NCBI RefSeq assembly: GCF_932526225.1
Contig: NC_064035.1
Span: forward strand, 19,457,969 to 19,521,968
Origin: Nematostella vectensis
Taxonomy: Eukaryota > Cnidaria > Anthozoa > Actiniaria > Edwardsiidae
Reading direction: 5' to 3'
Length of the DNA: 64,000 nt
The position numbers and the translations under genes are program-made. Of the stretch, positions 11,985-24,100 are shown one piece after another; within the stretch, counting starts at the first letter, position 1; each line of letters starts with the position of its first letter. The notes under the pieces are model-generated. The model was not told the origin of the DNA and made no database searches. It was given only the letters and a program-made list of their open reading frames with translations.

Positions 11985-12881
11985 AGCTCCCGTAAGCGAC
12001 CAACACCTATTGTTCGAGTTTTTTTACGCCCAGTGGTCGCTTATGAGAGCAAGCTCTCGTAAGAGACCAGAGGCCGGTTCCTGAAAAGCCGATTTGCGCT
12101 AACCCAGGGTTAAATTAACCCTAACCCACGATTAATTTTTTAGCCCCAGATTAGTTCCGTTCCCGAAACGCTGGTTAGCGCTAACTCTGGGTCAGTTTGG
12201 AGGTAAAATCTAACCCTGCTCGCGAGGTGGGTTAACTCGCTAACCCACAGTTAAGTTGGCGTAACACAGGCCTCCCAAACAGCCAAACTTTGTAGTAGAA
12301 CTAAAGCTTCATAAAATAAAGTTGTCGACAAAGACGTTACACAAAACAATGTAGGGATCAAATATCCTAACATTTCGCTTTATTATGTGACCTTCGTTGC
12401 GATGCTGACTTGAAAATTGTGCTGGGACAGACAGAAAAATACATGAAATTTATACTTGAAATTAATCTGTCTCGCTGGTGTCACGCACCAACTCGAATCC
12501 TGCAAATGACACTTTTTTGGCAATGAAATGGAGGTAATTACAGGTGATGTAGAGGTGTTTTGAGGCTTTTCTGCGAAAATAAAATCACCAAAGGTAAATT
12601 TAAGTTGCTTTCTGTTGATATACTGGGTACCCTGTGTGAATTTTACTCCTCAAACCAGTTTGTCACTCGTTTAATCCAGGGTAAGTAATTTGGGGGATTA
12701 CTTAGCTTTCGGGAACGGTGAGTTATCCGTCGGTCAGCTAACCTACGATAAGCGAATTTTAACCCGGGATTAGGCGTGATCGAGGGTTTAGTCAATCGGC
12801 CTTTCAGGAACCTGCCCCGGCTCCGTTAACGACCACAATTTTCAGTTCCCAAAGTGGTCGCTTACGAGAGCTTCAACTGTA
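11985..12881. repeat. Pogo/Tigger-like element interrupted by another element
   Basis: Inward-facing GTAAGCGACC motifs lie at about 11991 and, inverted, at about 12860 (GGTCGCTTACGAGAGCTTCAA), ending CAACTG then TA at 12880-12881. The outer arms are about 85 and 60 bases. The centre is occupied by the separate inverted-repeat element at 12070-12820. Confidence 0.55.
12070..12820. mobile_element. Nested 750 bp inverted-repeat element
   Basis: The left end is GGCCGGTTCCTGAAAAGCCG and the inverted right end is GGCAGGTTCCTGAAAGGCCG; the similarity runs on for about 15 more bases toward AACCC. A sub-terminal 'gttagcgctaac'-type motif recurs inside. No open frame. Exact ends and target duplication could not be fixed. 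Confidence 0.65.
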
Positions 12882-12885
12882 TTAC

Positions 12886-13483
12886 CTTATTACACTTTAT
12901 TTTCGCGTCACTTTAATTTCTCGGATTTTTTAAAAAATTGTCGCTAAAATTTGAATGCGCGAAAATTAAATGAGTGCACAAAAAACCTTTGTGTAAAATG
13001 TTTTTTAATAAGCTTTATGGAAATACATTGTATTTAAATAAATTTGTGGAACTAAGCTTAGCCATCGCATATGTTTTTGTTAGAGTTTTGCATATCAAGA
13101 AAATTGAAAATTGTCGTTTTTGACAAACGCGGTCACTTCCTTATAAGGAAACTAATATATTTCTTATTTGGAAAATCTGCATGGTTCTTGTAATTTTTGA
13201 GGTGAGCGTACCCCCAGGGGCTTCGCAAACTTAATGACTTGTAACCAGAAGAAAAATACAGTTACTGTGACCATCTTTAGTTAGTTGAGAAGGTCCCTGA
13301 AAAGAAACTAAGTTTCCCCGGTACCAGACCCCAAAAACGACAACGTTTTCTTCATATGATTATTTTACTTGATTTTCTTGTCTTCAAATCGCAAAATCGA
13401 AAATAGCGAAACACGAAAATAAAGGGTCGCCATATCGTCATCTCAAAATCGCGAATTTTTGACGAAAATTAAGTGTAATAAAG
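12886..13483. repeat. 598 bp inverted-repeat element (CTTATTACACTT ends)
   Basis: The left end is CTTATTACACTTTATTTTCG and the right end mirrors it as CGAAAATTAAGTGTAATAAAG. Near both ends lie CG-containing words such as 'cgcgaaaa' and 'gaaaatcgaaaatagcg'. No coding capacity. It abuts the pogo-like element on its left. Confidence 0.65.
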
Positions 13484-14397
13484 TATATATAAAAATACTG
13501 GATAATATAAAAATCATAAGTAGGGGCAATCATCTGCTATTGTTCCAGCCAGCATGATGGAGACACTGTCTATTGCTACCTTGGCAACAGTACTACCCGC
13601 CCTACTAGTGTCATTGCTTTTTACGTATTTTACCATTGGTTAACTACGGAAAAGAAAGGCCAGGATTCTTCCAAAATCCCGATGCAAAGAGTTTAATTAA
13701 AGAATAAAAACGAACACCTTTTACGTTCCATTGCTTACGTTTTTGGCTGGAACGCCTATAAACTAAAAAAAATTATATGAAATTTTGTATTCTATAAAAA
13801 TAAAAAAGTTTCTATACTATAGAAGTTATTTCATCTAACAACGTCTTTATTTACAGAGCATTACGAAGGGGATTATCATTATTTGCTCTAACAAATAACA
13901 ACAAATAACAACAACAATAACAACAAAGGCGATTTGTAGGTGATATGAGGCCAGGTTATATAGTGTTTAGGGATAGAATGCGCCCTGTAATTTTATGCTA
14001 ATAGACTCTCACACTTTGAAATTTTGGTTGCACCCGTCACAGTTTTATACGGTGAAACCCTGATAAGAAGAACTCAGATAACTTGAGTCATATTGTTCCT
14101 ACACTCACATCCATCCTTGGAGCCCCTTATATCCCTTGCGAGTGTTGTTAGTCCTATAGGAGCAAGGGGGGACGTGCCCCACCCACAGTTTTCTCTGAAT
14201 TTTTAATATAAGGAAATGAGGCGTGGCTGCCCCCCCCCCCCCCCCCCCTCTCCCCAGTTTGCTTTTTTAATGTCCCTTGTATCGTTCCCCCGGCTTTCCA
14301 ATGCCCGTTACGGCCTAGGTAAGTTGATGTAAAATCTGCACTACCTCGCCAATCCATTTGTTAATAAAAAAATGTTATATTGTCGTATTTGTCCTAT
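13484..14397. other. Intergenic stretch, no gene
   Basis: Contains (TAACAA)-like simple sequence near 13890-13925 and a poly-C-bearing fragment at about 14150-14345 related to 30643-30827 by words such as GGGGACGTGCCCC and 'aatataaggaaatga'. A 29-codon hydrophobic frame at 13554-13643 is treated as chance. The 3' UTR of the next gene should begin just right of here. Confidence 0.5.
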
Positions 14398-17300
14398 CTA
14401 ACGACAAGTAGGCGGCTGACGCAGGAAATTGTTCAAGTTATTCTCGAAGTTAATAGGATTGTCTAAGCTGCCAGTGAGCATGGCGAAGGTCAGTCGGTAC
14501 TGGCCTCTCTCGCGCTTAGCGCCGATAAAGTACTGCATGCTATAACGAAGCTCCACATCGCAGCCGAACAATCCCTTGAAGGGGTACCTAAAGTGAAAAC
14601 AGATTATTAGAAAGAATGACTGCCAAGACAAACCCAATTATAGAGAATCCATAGTAGCCCCCTCCCCTTAAACCATAAGTCTTATTTAGATTTCCAGCTT
14701 TTAAGAGTTAGAGGGTTAGGGCAGCCACCCTATTTACCCCCGTGCTAGCTAAGGCCCTCCCTACCCCCGTGCTAGCTAAGGCCCTGCTTAGAGTTCCGAG
14801 GCCCGAAAAAAAAAACGCTGAGTTCCGCACCCCACAAAGTATTAGCAGATCCAGGTGTGGTTCTGTGTGGGGTTCAATTTAATTCAACCCATTTCAAGCA
14901 CACTTGCCCTTAGGGGGCTAGGAAGACTTATTTGGCATTTTTGATTTTGCAGGTCTGGTATACTTACGAGTCGTAAATAGTTATCTTGTCACCAATTTTT
15001 GGCGAATCGCTCTTGTAGTTATTCAAAACGTTTCCTGTGTTCTGGCTGATTTGAATCTCGGTCGGTTGAAACCGCACAACTGCAAAAAGTGCATAAAAAT
15101 GATCGGCAACATCATCTGCAGTTATTATCACGATCATCAACTGTTATTATTACCATCAGATCTACAGTTATTTTCACCACCATCATCTTCAGTCATTATC
15201 ACCACCATCATCATCTACAGTTATTATCACCACCATCATCTACAATATTCATCATCATCATCATCTGCAGTCTTTATTACCACTATCATCTACAGTTATT
15301 ATCTTAATACGAAACTTATTACGCCTATTTTACCATCACGATGTAAACACTTACGTAAGTCGTTCTCGCAGTAAAGTTTCTTGTAATCAAACAAAGTGCT
15401 GTCTGAAAAAAAAAACGAAAAGCTACTCTTACAAACATATAATACCACACAATCACTTTGGTGCATAAAATCGCACGCATAAAATTGAAGATTATTTAGG
15501 AAATAAACAATATATATAAGAAATCCGTAGTGCTATTTCCATAGCACATGCATGAATAGAGGGGAGGGACCGACTGTCTGGAAAACATTGCTTGGCGGAC
15601 TTGCCTTTTGCAGCTTAGTCAATGAGGGGGGGGGGGGGGGGGGGGGGAGGTGATGTCCCCTACGTCCCCGCCCCGGTTATGGCCCAGTTTATTTGAAGGA
15701 TGTACAAATAGCGGGTTGTACCTTTGTTGGTAGATGTAACAAGCGCTTGGAAGCCTCTCGCCTCGTAGTTACGTTCGAAAGTTGCAGCTGAGATAAATCC
15801 TATTTGAACACACCGGGAGTGACACTGGGACACAACGACGCCGGGGCTTGTAGAGGAACAATAGGAACGTCCCCTATTCGTAACTAAACTGTCGCATTCT
15901 AGACACAAAACAAGAAATCTCAATACTAACAAGCGCCAGGCTCAAGAACTCAAGTCGACTCTGTAGAATTTTCGGCTGTATTTTTAAATTGATATGCTTC
16001 TTCAGAGAGACAAAAGCTTCTAATCATGCAAACCTAAACTCTAGAACCACCCATCTAGATAAAAAAATTGTTGTTAATAAATAGATTACCATTGTGTATC
16101 TCAAGACGGTCACGTCTTCGTAGGTTGAAGGCTTTGAAGGAAAACTCAAGCCTCTGTCTTCGGGCGGGGCAGATTCGCCACGTGCACATCTTATCACGAG
16201 GGTAATAACTCGGATACCTGGGGCTGGTGATCGTTACGTTCCCATCCTTTTTCAGGACGAAAAAATCTCCACAAGGTTTGGGAACTGGAAAGAGATAAAC
16301 AATTTAATTTTTTTTCCAAAAAGCTTACAGTCTCTAAAAAGAATTATCAGGAGCGTACTCAGGTGGATGAGCAGGTGGCGGCCCAAAGTTTAGAACTCGT
16401 TTCCAAGATGGCGGCGGTATCACAGCAACACCGATGTAGCTCCCACAGCACACGGTCGTTTGATCAGCGGGAACAACGAGCCATATGTCTATGATTCTCA
16501 CAATTTTCTCTATCTTTTGGGAATTTAACGAGTGCAGTATATAAACCGCTTGATTGAAGACATCCTAATCATAGAGCATTCAATTTATGGGGACTCAAAA
16601 ACCTATTTTGTCGGTGTTCTCACGAGTGATATGCTCAGAGCGCCTGCTCGACCGCCGAATTCTCAATACAATTAAATTTATCCCCACCAGTGACATCACA
16701 ATAGAAACCATGGAAACAATGGATACCGTTGCTCAAAACTGCGCCGCCGCTGGAATTCATTAAAATGGTCGCTTTTCGGGTACTCGAGCGAGAATTTCTA
16801 AAATACGAAATCAAGGCAAAAAAAAAAAAAACGGGTTGCAGCAATCGTATTTGATGTTCAAGATGCTGGAATGAAGCCCTACATGCATTTAGCATGCAGT
16901 GTCCCTTTAAGGAATATTCAAATACTATCCTTTTCCATGACTGCACCCCCCCTCCCCCCTCCTCGGCCAATCCTGGTAACGCGCCCGATTATCGTTATGT
17001 TAAACATAGAAGATTGGTTATGAGCAAGGGACACGCTTTCAAAGAAAAAATGTGAAACTGTGCACAAAGAAGCATACGTACAAACTGTCACTTTAACTGT
17101 AGCGGTTATTTCGCCTGCTGGGCCGGACACTTGGCAAATGTACGAGCCCGCGTCACTTGCACTCACGTCGAGAAGCTCCAGGGAGTTCCCTTGAATGTTG
17201 AGCCGCCATGAAGGGAAATCGCCGCGTTTCTGCCAGCGAACGACGAATGGACCGGTACCAAGGACTGGGCAAGATAACTCAGCGCTTTCACCCTCCTGCA

Positions 17301-19887
17301 TTTGTTTGGTTCTTTTAAACTTGGCGCGATCAATTCTCGGGCGCTCTGTTAACAGAAAAAAGAGAGTCCTCTCAATGCTTTTTACTCCAGGGCTTGGAAA
17401 TAGAACATCCCATATTAAGTTTTTTTTCCACTTTGTTTGGAAACAATTCCTTGGTCTTTTCTGTTTTTCTTAAATTTCCCTTCTCAGATTTTCCTTAAAG
17501 CCCGTCGATCCCAGGCCCGTACCTAGGATTTTATTAGGGGTTCTCTGATAAAAATCTGACCACCCCTGAAAGAACAAAAAGGGATTTTTTATGACTTTGC
17601 AGTATCTCCACGGGACTTTTATTATCGGATTTTGCTACATACCAGAGTGATCTAGATTATGCTTTATAGTTTTGTCTATAAATAGCACGTCTATTGAGAA
17701 TCGAAAGTGAACCTTCGGCCGTTGTGGGGGGAGGGGGGGGGGGCGAACGTTCGCACCCCCTGCACCCCCCCCCCCCCCCTTCCCCCTGTGTACGGGCCTG
17801 GATCCGACATGCGTGACATGTGGTTTCGTAGGTAACAAAACCATATGCAAACGAGATGTTCATCTCAGGGGCGAACGAAATCCGTTGTTATCACGATAAA
17901 ACAGCTCAATTCCTTTTTGAAAGGATCAAATAATGCAGTAAAAAGATAAAGCACGCCAGCTAGCGAGTTAACATCAATTGGAAGACAATCAGTAACCTCC
18001 CTTCTAGATATCAACTGGTTGGGAAGAAAATTGTAACCTCCCTTCTAGATATCAACTGGTTGGGAAGAAAATCAGTAACCTCCCTTCTAGATATCAACTG
18101 GTTGGGGAGAAAATTGTAACCTCCCTTCTAGATATCAATTGGTTGAGAAGAAAATCAGTAACCTCCCTTCTAGATATCAATTGGTTGAGAAGACAATCAG
18201 TAACGTCCCTTCTAGATATCAACTGGTTGGGAAGACAATCAGTAACGTCCCATCTAGATATCAACTGGTTGGGAAGACAATCAGTAACGTCCCATCTAGA
18301 TATAAACTGGTTGGGAAGACAATCAGTAACGTCCCTTCTAGATATCAACTGGTTGGGAAGACAATCAGTAACGTCCCATCTAGATATCAACTGGTTGGGA
18401 AGACAATCAGTAACGTCCCTTCTAGATATAAACTGGTTGGGAAGACAATCAGTAACGTCCCTTCTAGATATAAACTGGTTGGGAAGAAAATCAGTAACGT
18501 CCCTTCTAGATATAAACTGGTTGGGAAGAAAATCAGTAACGTCCCTTCTAGATATCAACTGGTTGGGAAGAAAATCAGTAACGTCCCTTCTAGATCTAAA
18601 GTTGTTGGTTCCTACAGGCATGTGTGATCCGTGGCTAGGGATTGGAGAGTTTAAGGGGACGGGAAAGACCTTTACAACAAAATATTTTTTGTTATGGGTT
18701 TTGTGCTTCTTAATGCATTCTTTTTTTCCCCAGCCTATCGCAAACTAGATACCGTGTTTTGTACGATTGGCCCGGCCCTGAAGATAATTCAGAGATGACC
18801 AGATGAGCGAGATGTTCCAGACCCCTTTTTTTGGTTGTATTACTGAAGGGTTCTATACGGAAAAAGCTTACACTGTAATATGAATAAGCTATACATTTTT
18901 TTATAAGAACCTTTTTTATAAAAACGTCCAGCCTGGGATTTCGCCAAAATTTAAGAACATGTTAAGAACATGCCGAGGCTCAGATAGCAGCAAAAAATTG
19001 TTTTTTTTTTTATTAGAGTGATCGCTCTAAAAATGAAGAATCAAATTGTACTCGTACTAGCGACTTAAAATACTATTGTTATTGATCATTTGTGTAGTTC
19101 TGTTTTCACTCAGCTGCTGTGTGATTTCAGGTCACTGAAATTTAAGACCATCGATAAGAACGTTCAGCCTTAAAATGCTCCAAAAATTACAACGGCTCAG
19201 CCTCAACTGAAAATTAGACGTTCTTATAAAAAAGAGTGTATATTTTCTAACAAAAGCTCAAACTGGCCTTGATTTCTACCCGGTGGCCTAGGGTTCGCGT
19301 GCTCATTTAAACTCTATCTTTCATCGTCCGTCCCACACACAATAGACTACTGTGTGGCAAACACTTCTAGCTCGTTCCTACATGTATCACCAAGTAAGGC
19401 CAAGAAAGCGCACCTATTTGAACAGCAACCGCTTGAGGTGGGTGGGCATACACTTACCGCAAGCTCGGGGGTAGTCGCTTCTCGGCAGGCAATGGCCTCT
19501 ATTCACCATGGTTAGCGTCGACATATCAGCTGACAACACAGCCAGAGGGAAGCCATCATAACGAGCAGTTCGGTCCTCGTTCAAAAAAAACACATAATCT
19601 ACATTGGGATACACATTACTCAGACATAACTCTTCTGGTCCGAATTTACCAACGCAGAACTCGCGCGGTAGAAAGCGCTTAGTTGTGTCCTTGAAGATGC
19701 GTAGAGTTCGTATGCATGCTTCGTATTCACCAAATCTGCGAGCTGTGGAAGAGACATTCAACACTCGTGCTTGGACTACGAGCGGTGCGAGGATTGTTCG
19801 CTGTGTTGGGGTGTAGAACGGCGTGTTTGGAGGCAGCGAGCAGAGCTGGACTAGCGGCAAAAGTGATGCAACCAGAAGCAGCAACAT
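14398..19887 (-). CDS. Secreted protein with neuregulin-like N-terminus, Ig and CUB domains, seven exons
   Basis: Exons: 19887-19458, 17345-17082, 16284-16090, 15898-15722, 15402-15355, 15079-14968, 14587-14398. All are GT-AG and the phases close to 472 codons (471 aa). Residues 1-17 are a hydrophobic signal peptide (MLLLLVASLLPLVQLC). Residues 18-143, with NVSS glycosylation site and VDYVFFLNEDRT, resemble the cysteine-bearing region preceding the Ig domain in vertebrate neuregulin-2/GGF proteins (inference). Residues about 158-230 are an Ig domain: Cys in ELSCPVLG, Trp in VVRWQKRG, then DASGSYIC-type DAGSYICQVSG. Residues 236-355 are a CUB domain: KPCGDFF, VTITSPRYPSYYP, CTWRIC, then CVQIGFIS and ARGFQALV. 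The last 116 residues, with four Cys, are unassigned. No transmembrane segment or EGF domain was seen, so it is probably secreted. Ligand or receptor role unknown. Confidence 0.88.
15105..15310 (+). repeat. CAT/CAC-rich minisatellite in an intron
   Basis: Degenerate units of 'atctacagttattatcaccaccatc' type repeat about eight times between exons 5 and 6 of the Ig-CUB gene. Overlapping His/Ser/Tyr-rich open frames on the plus strand are simple-sequence artefacts. Confidence 0.8.
17512..17800. mobile_element. 289 bp MITE with GATCC target duplication
   Basis: It starts CAGGCCCGTACCTAGGATTT and ends in the mirror 'gtgtacgggcctg'. GATCC flanks it at 17507-17511 and 17801-17805. The interior holds G-run and C-run blocks around 'gcgaacgttcgcacccc', a near-palindrome, and shares 'ttatagttttgtctataaa' with 48690-48720. 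It lies in intron 1 of the Ig-CUB gene. Confidence 0.85.
17990..18605 (+). repeat. 42 bp minisatellite, about 15 copies
   Basis: The unit is AGTAACGTCCCTTCTAGATA followed by 'tcaactggttgggaagacaatc'. The first four copies carry AACCTCCC and later ones AACGTCCC, so the array grew from a later variant. Because 42 is divisible by three and the unit lacks stops in several frames, long open frames appear on both strands (18094-18621 minus, 18139-18748 plus); these are not proteins. It lies in intron 1 of the Ig-CUB gene. Confidence 0.9.
18896..19235 (-). repeat. Repeat family B, uninterrupted copy
   Basis: It is bounded by 'ttataagaac' and its mirror 'gttcttataaaaaag'. Read on the minus strand it contains GAACGTCTAATTTTCAGTTG and later GAGCCTCGGCATGTTCTTAA, both of which occur in that order at 61469 and 62544. 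It therefore serves as the reference copy for the nested arrangement in the OVCA2-like gene. Confidence 0.75.
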
Positions 19888-20212
19888 GATCGAACACGGA
19901 GGAGCACTGTATGCAAGCCCTTGATTTCAAGTGCTATCTGATATCATTTGGAGCCCACTTGCCGGAAGGGACTGGTATTTTCCCACTTCCGATTGTTGAT
20001 ACGGAAATAGTTAGATATAATTTGAAGGTAACGCAATGGGTTATTGGGCAAGATGAATCCCGTCACCTTTCGCAACGATTTACAAACAAAATATATGCAG
20101 TAACCACATGGTTTTTTTTACAATGAGGATACACACTAGCGACATTATTTGCTTCACTCTTTAAAGAAAAGAGCGAAAATACTTGATTCCATTACAGCTG
20201 ATGATGGTGGTT

Positions 20213-20425
20213 GTCTTGTGGATTTTGACAATCCCCCCCCCTTGACAAGGTATAAGTCTATTTCTTGCGGGGATGTATACTTTACACTCACACTCTCAGG
20301 TTTGAGACTGTCTTGTGGATTGTGACAATCCCCCCCCCCCCCCCCCCCCCCCTTGACAAGGTATAAGTCTATTTCTTGCGGGGATGTATACTTTACACCC
20401 AAACTCTTAGGTTTGAGACTGGCAT
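20213..20425 (+). repeat. Tandem duplication of about 97-110 bp with C runs
   Basis: GTCTTGTGGATT followed by 'gacaatc', a C run, CTTGACAAGGTATAAGTC and 'tttcttgcggggatgtatac' occurs twice (20213 and 20310), plus a trailing partial copy ending near 20425. The copies differ mainly in C-run length (about 9 against about 22). Confidence 0.85.
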
Positions 20426-20684
20426 TGATTATCAGAGTGCGTGACAGTTTTTCGGAACGGCTGCACAGGAGACTGTTTTACTACTAACTACTATATTTTC
20501 TTATGCAGGTATACAACCATTTCAAATAACGCTACACTCGGAAAGCCGTGTGTTGTAGAAACCCACAGTGCCTCAGAGGTATCAAAGAAGGAAATACGTG
20601 TAATTAAAAGCTATCATTTTTTTTATTTGCCTGTAAGCAATTTACATGGTTTTCAAAGACCAGGATTGGGCTATACCGGAGCAG

Positions 20685-20850
20685 TCGCAGGCCCGGAAAT
20701 ATATGGGGGTGGGGAGGGGGGGTGGGGGCGTGCACGATACAGAAACAGTAAGAAAATATTTGGAGGCACAGCAGTGCCCCTACTGGCCATTTCCTTATAG
20801 TTTGTTAAAATATCAAGGGTGCATGTGCCCACCCCCTGCTACGCCCCTAC
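20685..20850. repeat. Poly-G element of the ATTTCCTTATA family
   Basis: Shares 'cacgatacagaaacagtaag'-like sequence, GGCACAGCAGTGCCCCTACT and CCATTTCCTTATA with 30643-30827, with G-run left part and CCACCCCCTGCTACG-CCCCT right end. No coding capacity. Confidence 0.6.
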
Positions 20851-21105
20851 GTGTATATTTTAACCCAAAAGCCATTTACCTCTTTATCAATGAACCAATT
20901 TGCTTACTTGAAATGGTGTTCATCTCCAGAGATAAGACAAAAGCTATGGAGGCCCTGGTTGAACAAAGAATACAGGGAAGCTGGTAATAGCTTATGGTCC
21001 TTTAGGAAATAGAACAAACCCTAATATAACCCACCCCCTCCGCCGGACCCGCTGTATTAATTGCTGCAGTATGACTACAAATGACCTCTTCCTTATGCAC
21101 ACAGG

Positions 21106-24100
21106 TCAGGTTTCTGCCAGGTGAGCATGTCTTCGGTTTTCAGTACTGAGAATGTGGTGCTGGTAAGACAGATCCGCCAGTACTTGAGGCTGTAGCACAT
21201 CTTTGAGCTCCTAAAACAGCATAAATATCTAATATTAGCATTGATACGAGGTCCTATTTAAACACGAGGTTCTGCTATAAAAGGGAAAGCTCCTCCCACC
21301 CCCCCCCGGCTCGAGAACAATCGGTTATCAATCAGCCATCAACGAGTCAACATGTCAGGACAATTACTCTGAGCGCTAATTCAAATTTCATATTCTTAAC
21401 ATAATTAAATATCATTCTATTATTCTTGCTATACCAAGCTGTGTGCACTCTAAAATATGAGCATTTTCAAAACAGCGCGATAATAATGTATGCTGATGTG
21501 TTAGATTATGCACCAAAAACGTAAGTGGAGAACAAATCACTAATTTATCAATATCTTAACACAACTGTCTAGTTACCTGTGCAAAAATAATTTTATTCCA
21601 GTCGCCTGAGACTCAGCAATAACCAATTTTACAAGAGACTTTTAATTCGTGACTGCCAGATTGCAAATTCGGGTGGGAGGAGCTTTCCCTATTTATAGCA
21701 GACAATCCCCTGTAGCTAGCTCTTTACAGAATGAAAAAATCGAGGACAATGACACACATTGGATGAAGTGGAGGAACACTTAATGATTGTGGAACAGAAA
21801 CTAATATGCCAAAAATCACCATAACTACAAAATAAACAATGGGGAAAAGGCACATCCTGTAAAAGCTCTAAATATTAAACAAAGCCCGCCATCTATCCCT
21901 CCCTCCCTCCCTCCCAGCTTAGCTCTTATCTCTATTTTAAACTACGTTCCTTTAAAGGAAAGGAATGGGACTTGATAGGGAGAGGGGTTTATGTATTATG
22001 CCCTTAGATGGTAGGAGGGCTTATTGGAGATGTCTTTCGGTAGATACCTAAATGTTTGTCTCTTCAGTCTGACAGCTGTATTTGGAGGGCGTAAGGTAGA
22101 TTCCTAATGATCAATATTATCAAGATGACTGACTGTACCTTCACACTAGTGATGAGTTTGTCTAAAGAATCAAAGCAGGCAATAAGAATGGGGCTGAGTT
22201 TATCAGTCTGAAGAAGGCATGTGGTTATCCAGGAGATCTCACTTGGCATGTCTAGTGATTATTAAAACAGTGATCATTAAAACAGGTGAGAAAGTCAAAT
22301 ACGAAACAATATTTCAAATCAAAAGTTTTGAGCATATTTACATATTCTAAACAGCACCATGATAAAAAAAAATATACTAAGACAAGAGGTAAAACCATTA
22401 CGACTGAGACTATGACATAATTATACGTTAAGAATTGAGAGGTCTACAAAGATGTTACCTACATAATCAAAAATTTCTGAATCTCCTTAAAGGCGATTTC
22501 ATTTCATATATGTACTTGTTACGACCCAAGGATTTTTTACAACTTGTCTATTATAGTATTTGATGGAATAAACAGTAAAAAAAAAAAACAGCAACCCATC
22601 TCACTAAGTAGTAAATGTCAAAACAGTTAACTACTATATTTTTACCTTTCAATTTGTTGTGCATCAGAGTAATTAGCTGTTGCATTATTAAAGGGTACAG
22701 TGTAAGCAGTTGAGTGGCATCTTTTCTGATCTCTGTCGCTACTTCAGCCCAAGGTAAACCCGCTAGATATAAGAAGCATGAAAATACCAGCTCTGTCAGG
22801 CTTTGGTGAAGCTGGCCATGAAGGCCTGTATCAGAGGCACCACACAAGTCCCCAAGGCTTTGAGAGAAAAGAAACAATTGTCAAATTTATATTTTTTGCC
22901 TATAGGTACTGAATGCATTTTAGTTGCTTGAAAAAGCACAATTAATTTTTTCTTACTCCCAATTACATTAGTTATCTATGTGTGAATCAATACAGAGAGC
23001 TGTATGCAAAGCAATTGTGGGGACCAGTCAGAACAGCGATGGTCTCTACATGTGCCTTTATTTCCTTTCTTTCCATCTACTGTAAATAGATGGTACCAGA
23101 TTTAGCATAGATAAGTCTAAGAGAACAATAAAAAACACTTAATAAATAAGTGTCTCTCTAAAATAAGTGCAGCATTTGTGGCAAGGTACTTAGCTACAGT
23201 GTATTTGCTTTGCTATGGGACTCTTGTTGACCCCTTTATTGGTAGCCAAAAAGATGGTCTAGTGACATATCACCTGAGGTAAGGATGCCAATTTGAACTA
23301 TATTGAATTACTTCTTTGGACCCCATCCTAAGTTTTTCTCCAGACAGGCCTCTCAAATACTTAGTACAACTATTCTCCCCCACGTCACTTACCAGCAAAC
23401 AAGCCGGATGATGCTGCATGCTACTGTAAGAGGGATAACTTGGAGGTTCTGGTAAATAAATTGGTTGAGTTACTACAACAAAGAATGGCCAAGCAAAGAG
23501 ATTTGCAAGAAATGTCAGAAATGGCAGGACAATTTTGTGAAGTTTATTTGGTGTTGGACAAACAAAAGTCAGACAATAATAACAGCTGAGGTCCTTTCAC
23601 AGTACACTTAAGCAAGAGCCTAAAACTACAAGTAAACAGTTGGGCTCGTTAGCCCAGTGTTTGTAAATCAGGCTTTTACCAATGTTCTTTCCAGTGCAGA
23701 CTCCACCATCTCTAAAAGTTTCTCAGAATGACGGCATTGTCTGTAAAGACTGCAGGTCGCCTGAAATAAAGTGAGACACCTCAGAAATAAGATACAACCT
23801 CAGAAACAAGAGTGTGATACTCAGATGCGTTCCCAGGATTGGCTAAAGGGGGGGGATGCAAAATCATATTATATGAAAAAAGCATTGTTAATAAGAAATG
23901 ACCCACTTTTTGGCCGCCAAGGGGGTGCAAAAAACTATTGTAAATTTGTAAATATAAACAAATTCAAGATTCACAATGATGGAGAACAGACCTCAAAGAT
24001 GGCCACCTCCCCCCAAGCTAAGACTGTGGCATGGTTATATTATACTTAGTTACCCTATTCCCTTGTCTGGTCTAAAAACTCATTCAGCATCACTTTGAAA

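Larger units (their letters stand above)
19888..21105. other. Intergenic region between the Ig-CUB gene and TEX10
   Basis: Contains the presumed promoter of the Ig-CUB gene (above 19887), a roughly 100 bp tandem duplication with C runs at 20213-20425 and a poly-G element at about 20685-20850. The TEX10 3' UTR should start below 21106; an AATAAA on the minus strand near 20620 is a possible but distant poly(A) signal. No other gene seen. Confidence 0.5.

Noticed and set aside
13554..13643. 29-residue hydrophobic frame (METLSIATLATVLPALLV-like), possible small membrane peptide
   Set aside because: Short enough to occur by chance, no conservation evidence and no transcript context.
15051..15374. 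His/Ser/Tyr-rich open frames of 72-107 codons
   Set aside because: Translation of a CAT/CAC simple repeat inside an intron of the Ig-CUB gene.
16404..16416. AAGATGGCGGCGG YY1-like motif inside an intron of the Ig-CUB gene
   Set aside because: No nearby start or divergent gene; a 10-base match is expected occasionally in 64 kb.
18094..18748. Open frames of 162-201 codons on both strands
   Set aside because: Produced by the 42-bp tandem repeat; every frame gives the same 14-residue period and none joins to neighbouring exons.
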